From an uncultured Spirochaetales bacterium (GTDB taxonomy: Bacteria; Spirochaetota; Spirochaetia; Sphaerochaetales; Sphaerochaetaceae), in the NCBI GenBank assembly GCA_944393005.1, contig CALXYO010000001.1, positions 248,001-312,000 of the forward strand: a DNA stretch of 64,000 nt, given 5' to 3'. This document shows, in pieces, positions 60,218-64,000 of this stretch; position 1 is the stretch's first letter, and every line of letters starts with the position of its first letter. Made by a program: the position numbers and the translations under genes. Under the pieces are notes generated by a model, which did no database searches, had not been told where the DNA came from, and was given only the letters and a program-made list of their open reading frames with translations.

Positions 60218-61654
60218 ATGAAAATCTTGATGCTCACATCTGAAACAGTCCCATTCTCCAAATCCGGAGGACTTGCGGATGTTGTCGGTGCATTATCCGG
60301 CGCGCTCTCTTCAAATAACGAAGTGAGCATCATCATGCCCCTCTACGGCTTCATAAATACCGCAGGTTTCAGGCAGGATGGAGAATATGAGATCAAGATG
60401 CTGGACAAATCTGAAAAGGTTGAAGTCCTATCCAGACAGGTTGAGAATGTGACATATCTTGCACTGCGTCACCCTCTTTACACACAGAGAAACGGAATAT
60501 ACGGAGATTCGTCATTTTCGCCTTACAGTGACAATTTCTACCGTTATGCCCTGATGTGCAAGACAGCCGTGAAAATAGCAGGAGACATTCAAGCTGACAT
60601 ACTTCACTGTCACGACTGGACGGCAGGACTTGCATGCTACCTTGCAAAGGAAAGCAGACTGAGCTGTAAAACAGTATTCACAATACACAATCTTGCCTAT
60701 ATGGGGGAGTTTCCCCGTTATGATGCGCTTTCAGCATACTTCAGACCGACTGAGAAAATGCTTTCGGGCACCGGACTCACAAAATGCTTCAACATGCTGA
60801 AAACAGGAGTCGAATATGCAGATGCCATCACAACTGTCAGTCCCACATATGCACGGGAAATCCAGACAAGAGAACAGGGCTGCGGCATAGATGAGCTGCT
60901 CAGGAGCAGGAATTCAAGACTTTATGGCATCATAAACGGAATTGATACAGAAGAATGGAACCCGGAAACCGATGCGTTCTTCAAAGATCACTTCAGCATC
61001 AGTGATCTGAGCGGCAAGGCAGAACTCAAGGAAAGGGCACAGATTCAGTTCGGCCTCAGCGTCGAACCGCAAAAACCGCTGATCGCCATGATCTCAAGAC
61101 TTGCGGAGCAGAAAGGCTTCGGTCCCCTTCTTGAAGGTTCTCCATGTGCGCTTGAGCAGATTCTCTCATCAGACCGCTGCCAGTTCATCATAATCGGAAC
61201 GGGTGACAAGAGGTACGAAAACAAGCTGAAGGACATTGCAATGAAATACAGGAACATTTCTGTGAACATTGTGTTCTCACAGGCAATGTCACATCTTGTG
61301 GAAGCGGCTTCGGATTTCTTCCTTATGCCTAGCAAATATGAGCCGTGCGGCCTGAATCAGATGTACTCTCTCAGATACGGTACTATTCCAATAGCACACA
61401 GGACAGGGGGACTGAACGACACGATCCATGACATCAGCGAAGGAAAGGACAAGGCAGACGGCTTCCTTTTCGGCAATGTCTACTCAGATGAGATAGTGGA
61501 TACGGTGAACAGAGCTGTTGAATTCTACTACAGTGACAAGGAAGGAATGAAGGCATGCATCATAAACGGCATGAAGGAGGACTTCTCTTGGACAAGATCC
61601 GCGCAACAATATGAAGAAATATATAGAAAAACTTTAGGAGGAAACCAATTATGA
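60218..61654 (+). CDS. glgA: Glycogen synthase
   Basis: 478 residues, GT5 family. ADP-glucose binding KSGGLADVVGAL at residues 15-26, EHCHDWTAGLACY-like region ILHCHDWTAGLACYL near 130, and the C-terminal PSKYEPCGLNQMYSLRYGTIPI with the catalytic glutamate. Adds glucose from ADP-glucose to glycogen. First gene of the glgA-glgC pair, overlapping glgC by 4 bases. glgB and glgP are not in the window. Confidence 0.95.
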   Translation: MKILMLTSETVPFSKSGGLADVVGALSGALSSNNEVSIIMPLYGFINTAGFRQDGEYEIKMLDKSEKVEVLSRQVENVTYLALRHPLYTQRNGIYGDSSFSPYSDNFYRYALMCKTAVKIAGDIQADILHCHDWTAGLACYLAKESRLSCKTVFTIHNLAYMGEFPRYDALSAYFRPTEKMLSGTGLTKCFNMLKTGVEYADAITTVSPTYAREIQTREQGCGIDELLRSRNSRLYGIINGIDTEEWNPETDAFFKDHFSISDLSGKAELKERAQIQFGLSVEPQKPLIAMISRLAEQKGFGPLLEGSPCALEQILSSDRCQFIIIGTGDKRYENKLKDIAMKYRNISVNIVFSQAMSHLVEAASDFFLMPSKYEPCGLNQMYSLRYGTIPIAHRTGGLNDTIHDISEGKDKADGFLFGNVYSDEIVDTVNRAVEFYYSDKEGMKACIINGMKEDFSWTRSAQQYEEIYRKTLGGNQL

Positions 61655-62949
61655 GTAAAAAAGGAAAGAAGGTCATCGCCATCATTCTGGGCGGAGGCAG
61701 AGGTACGAGGCTTTATCCGCTTACTATGGACAGATCCAAGCCAGCTGTTCCTTTTGCAGGCAAATACCGTCTCGTTGATATCCCTATTTCCAACTGTCTC
61801 AACAGCGGAGTGAACAAGATATATGTTCTGACACAGTTCAATACTGCATCACTTCATAATCACATCGTCAACACATACCAGTTCGACCAGTTCTCTGGCG
61901 GATTCGTTGAAATTCTCGCAGCTGAGCAGACATATACTTCTGAAAGCTGGTATCAGGGAACCGCTGATGCTGTAAGGAAAAACCTCAAGCACTTCTCTGA
62001 CCATGAGGCTGATTACTACATCATTCTCTCAGGAGACCAGCTGTACAGCATGGATTTCCAGCTCATGCTCGACCGCCATATCAAGGCAGGTGCTGATCTC
62101 ACAATCGCTGCAAAGCCGATCAGCAGACAGCAGGCGACAGGACTTGGTATCATCGGAGCTGATGAGAACGGCATGATCAAGGCATTCTATGAGAAGCCGG
62201 CTCCCGATATGGACATCACTCAGTACAAGGTACCAAACAAGCTGATGCAGGATCAGCTCAAGCAGGACGTGACTGCTTCAAATGAGTATCTTGCATCAAT
62301 GGGTATCTATATCTTCAATGCAAAAGTCATGGAAGAGGTTCTCAACAACGATGAGACAGACTTCGGCAAGGAAATCATTCCTGAAGTCATAAAGACCCGC
62401 CCGGTTGCAGCATATCTCTTTGACGACTTCTGGGAAGATATCGGAACGATCAAGGCATTCTATGAGACAAACCTCAATCTCGCCTCCATCAATCCGAGCT
62501 TCAACTTCTATAATGAGGAAATGCCGATCTATACACACCGCCGCCACCTGCCGGCAACCAAGATGAACTTCTGCAACATCTCCTACTCTCTTGCTAGCGA
62601 AGGCTCGATCATCACCAATGCATATATCGTGAATTCGATTGTAGGTGTAAGAACCATCATTGAATCAGGAGCATCGCTTGACGGTGTATACTGCATGGGT
62701 GCCAGCCGCTACGAAACAGAAGAAGAGAAGATCGAGAATGCACGTAAAGGTATCCCGAATATCGGTATAGGAAAGGGAACAATCATCAGGAAGGCAATCA
62801 TCGACCAGAATGTGAGAATCGGCGATGGCTGCAGAATCGGTATCGATGACATCCCGCGTCCGGAAGGCGACTATGAGATGTATTCTGTCCATGACGGAAT
62901 CATAGTCATCAACAAGAATGCGGTCATCAAAAACGGCACTGTAATGTGA
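61651..62949 (+). CDS. glgC: Glucose-1-phosphate adenylyltransferase
   Basis: 432 residues. Makes ADP-glucose from ATP and glucose-1-phosphate. N-terminal GGGRGTRLYPLTMDRSKPAVPFAGKYRL, GTADAVRKNLKH, DQLYSMDF, and the C-terminal left-handed beta-helix (IIRKAIIDQNVRIGDGC) are characteristic. The start ATGA overlaps glgA, with AGGAGG upstream. A terminator follows. Confidence 0.96.
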   Translation: MSKKGKKVIAIILGGGRGTRLYPLTMDRSKPAVPFAGKYRLVDIPISNCLNSGVNKIYVLTQFNTASLHNHIVNTYQFDQFSGGFVEILAAEQTYTSESWYQGTADAVRKNLKHFSDHEADYYIILSGDQLYSMDFQLMLDRHIKAGADLTIAAKPISRQQATGLGIIGADENGMIKAFYEKPAPDMDITQYKVPNKLMQDQLKQDVTASNEYLASMGIYIFNAKVMEEVLNNDETDFGKEIIPEVIKTRPVAAYLFDDFWEDIGTIKAFYETNLNLASINPSFNFYNEEMPIYTHRRHLPATKMNFCNISYSLASEGSIITNAYIVNSIVGVRTIIESGASLDGVYCMGASRYETEEEKIENARKGIPNIGIGKGTIIRKAIIDQNVRIGDGCRIGIDDIPRPEGDYEMYSVHDGIIVINKNAVIKNGTVM

Positions 62950-62972
62950 ACCGTATTCATCTCCGACTTGAG

Positions 62973-63003
62973 CTGCCGGGATTTCATTCCGGCAGTTTCT
63001 TTG
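62973..63003 (+). terminator. Terminator of glgAC
   Basis: CTGCCGG/CCGGCAG perfect 7-bp stem, 9-base loop, then TTTCTTTG. Confidence 0.85.
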
Positions 63004-63004
63004 T

Positions 63005-63040
63005 AAAAAAAATCTGCTTCCGTTTTTCAGGAAGCAGATT
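63005..63040 (-). terminator. Terminator of ilvE
   Basis: Minus strand AATCTGCTTCC/GGAAGCAGATT 11-bp stem, short loop, then an eight-T run. Confidence 0.93.
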
Positions 63041-63063
63041 GAATTGTCAGATATGAGATAGTA

Positions 63064-64000
63064 TCAGCAGATCTTATGAACCCATCCGGCAGGACCTTCA
63101 ATCTCACCCATCTGGATACCTGTGATTGTTTCCCTTAGCTTCGTGAGGACCGGTCCCATTTCATCCATGCCACTTGGAATCAGAATATCCTTTTCCTTTG
63201 TATGGATAAGACCGACAGGACTTATTACAGCTGCAGTGCCGCACAGTCCGCATTCACTGAATGACGGGATCTCATCAAATCTCACAGGGCGTTCCTCGAC
63301 TTCAAGCCCGAGATAATCTTTTGCTATCACTGTAAGAGATCTTCTTGTGATTGAAGGCAGGATGGAATCAGACTTCGGAGTCACAACCTTCTTTCCGTCT
63401 GCGGAGACGAACAGGAAGTTGGCACCTCCTGTCTCCTCAACATATGTCCTTGTTGCCGCATCAAGATACATATTCTCGCTGTATCCCTGCTTATGTGCAT
63501 ATTCACCCGGATAGAGACTCATTGCATAGTTAAGACCAGCCTTTATGTTTCCGGTTCCATGCGGTGCAGCTCTGTCAAAATCGGAAAGCATGATTTTGAT
63601 AGGCTTTATGCCGCCTTTGAAATAAGGACCAACGGGAGTACAGAACATCCTGAATTCATATGCTGGAGAAGGAGCCACGCCGATAACCGGCCCGCAGCCG
63701 TAAATGAACGGCCTGATATAAAGAGTTGCTCCGCTTCCGAATGGAGGGACGTAACCGAGATTGGCTTTAACAAGTTCATCAAGAGCCTTGATGAAGTCCT
63801 CTGTTGAGATCTTTGGCATGATAAGACGGTCACATGTACTCTGAAGACGCTCGGCATTGAGATCCGGACGGAAGGCGACGATATCGCCATTCTTTGTCTC
63901 ATAGACCTTGAGACCTTCAAAACCTGTCTGTGCATACTGGAGCACACCGGCACACTCGCTGATTGTGACCTCTGCCTTGTCAGTCAGTTCACCTTCATCC
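63064..64000 (-). CDS. ilvE: Branched-chain amino acid aminotransferase (N-terminus off the window)
   Basis: At least 311 codons are present, continuing past the window edge. Fold-type IV PLP enzyme. Landmarks are QTGFEGLKVYE, RLMIP-like DRLIMPKIS, GYVPPFGSGATLYIRPF, VGPYFKGG, the PLP lysine in GNIKAGLNYAMSLYPG, LDAATRTYVEETGGANFLFV, and ITRRSLTVIA. It catalyses reversible transamination of Ile, Leu and Val. It is convergent with glgC and ends in its own terminator. Confidence 0.95.
   Translation of the reverse strand, partial: DEGELTDKAEVTISECAGVLQYAQTGFEGLKVYETKNGDIVAFRPDLNAERLQSTCDRLIMPKISTEDFIKALDELVKANLGYVPPFGSGATLYIRPFIYGCGPVIGVAPSPAYEFRMFCTPVGPYFKGGIKPIKIMLSDFDRAAPHGTGNIKAGLNYAMSLYPGEYAHKQGYSENMYLDAATRTYVEETGGANFLFVSADGKKVVTPKSDSILPSITRRSLTVIAKDYLGLEVEERPVRFDEIPSFSECGLCGTAAVISPVGLIHTKEKDILIPSGMDEMGPVLTKLRETITGIQMGEIEGPAGWVHKIC

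Overview
This 64 kb window is ordinary bacterial chromosome. It most likely comes from a host-associated, anaerobic spirochaete of the Treponema/Sphaerochaeta type. The supporting signs are a PPi-dependent phosphofructokinase, superoxide reductase (desulfoferrodoxin) as the only oxygen defence seen, a BMP/PnrA-type nucleoside ABC transporter, ammonia-dependent AsnA, dense operons with 4-bp ATGA overlaps, and moderate GC with near-consensus sigma-70 promoters. No prophage, insertion sequence, CRISPR array or plasmid function was seen. The taxonomic call is an inference from gene content.

Layout. 1-6,000: 5' end of metG, divergent hflK-hflC, an acetyltransferase-FAH operon, a MATE exporter and an Imm5-like protein. 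6,000-7,090: tRNA-Met(CAT), an ASCH protein, tRNA-Leu(GAG), then a palindrome beside a likely regulator relic. 7,090-11,420: a two-gene membrane protein pair with an M20 peptidase, then CadD-like and asnA. 11,500-13,450: mscL, a secreted protein broken at an A8 tract, and a small unknown. 13,470-18,030: DJ-1, DAHP synthase, acyl-CoA synthetase, metallo-hydrolase and an ArsC/Spx-like protein. 18,270-24,600: asnS, a regulator, YaiI-like, pfp, YhbY and a second acyl-CoA synthetase. 24,770-29,760: folC, NFACT, MEMO1 and a membrane pseudokinase-like protein. 29,700-33,930: miaA, rpoZ, a nucleotide kinase, yicC, murC and a 54-residue zinc-finger protein. 34,000-40,960: a methyltransferase, an MTA/purine salvage cluster, a secreted FKBP isomerase, a YhcH-like protein, a second CMK-like kinase and an Ldh_2 dehydrogenase. 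41,068-45,718: a complete nucleoside ABC transporter. 45,900-52,240: an FAD protein, ABC-F ATPase, superoxide reductase, tRNA-Leu(TAA) and TatD. 52,300-55,080: class II aldolase, then infC-rpmI-rplT and a coiled-coil protein. 55,100-64,000: two acetyltransferases, a 6S RNA gene, a TPR protein with a natural histidine-rich tail, tsaE-tsaB-trxB, glgA-glgC and the C-terminal part of ilvE.

The genes fit a fermentative sugar-using life: glycolysis with PPi, glycogen storage, scavenging of nucleosides and fatty acids, plus translation and tRNA maintenance. The most notable items are the previously unmarked 6S RNA at about 56,439-56,600, the frameshifted secreted protein, the membrane pair with an M20 peptidase, the MTA/purine salvage cluster beside a nucleoside transporter, and the pseudokinase-like protein coupled to the NFACT/MEMO1 operon. 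I found no clearly new defence or mobile system.
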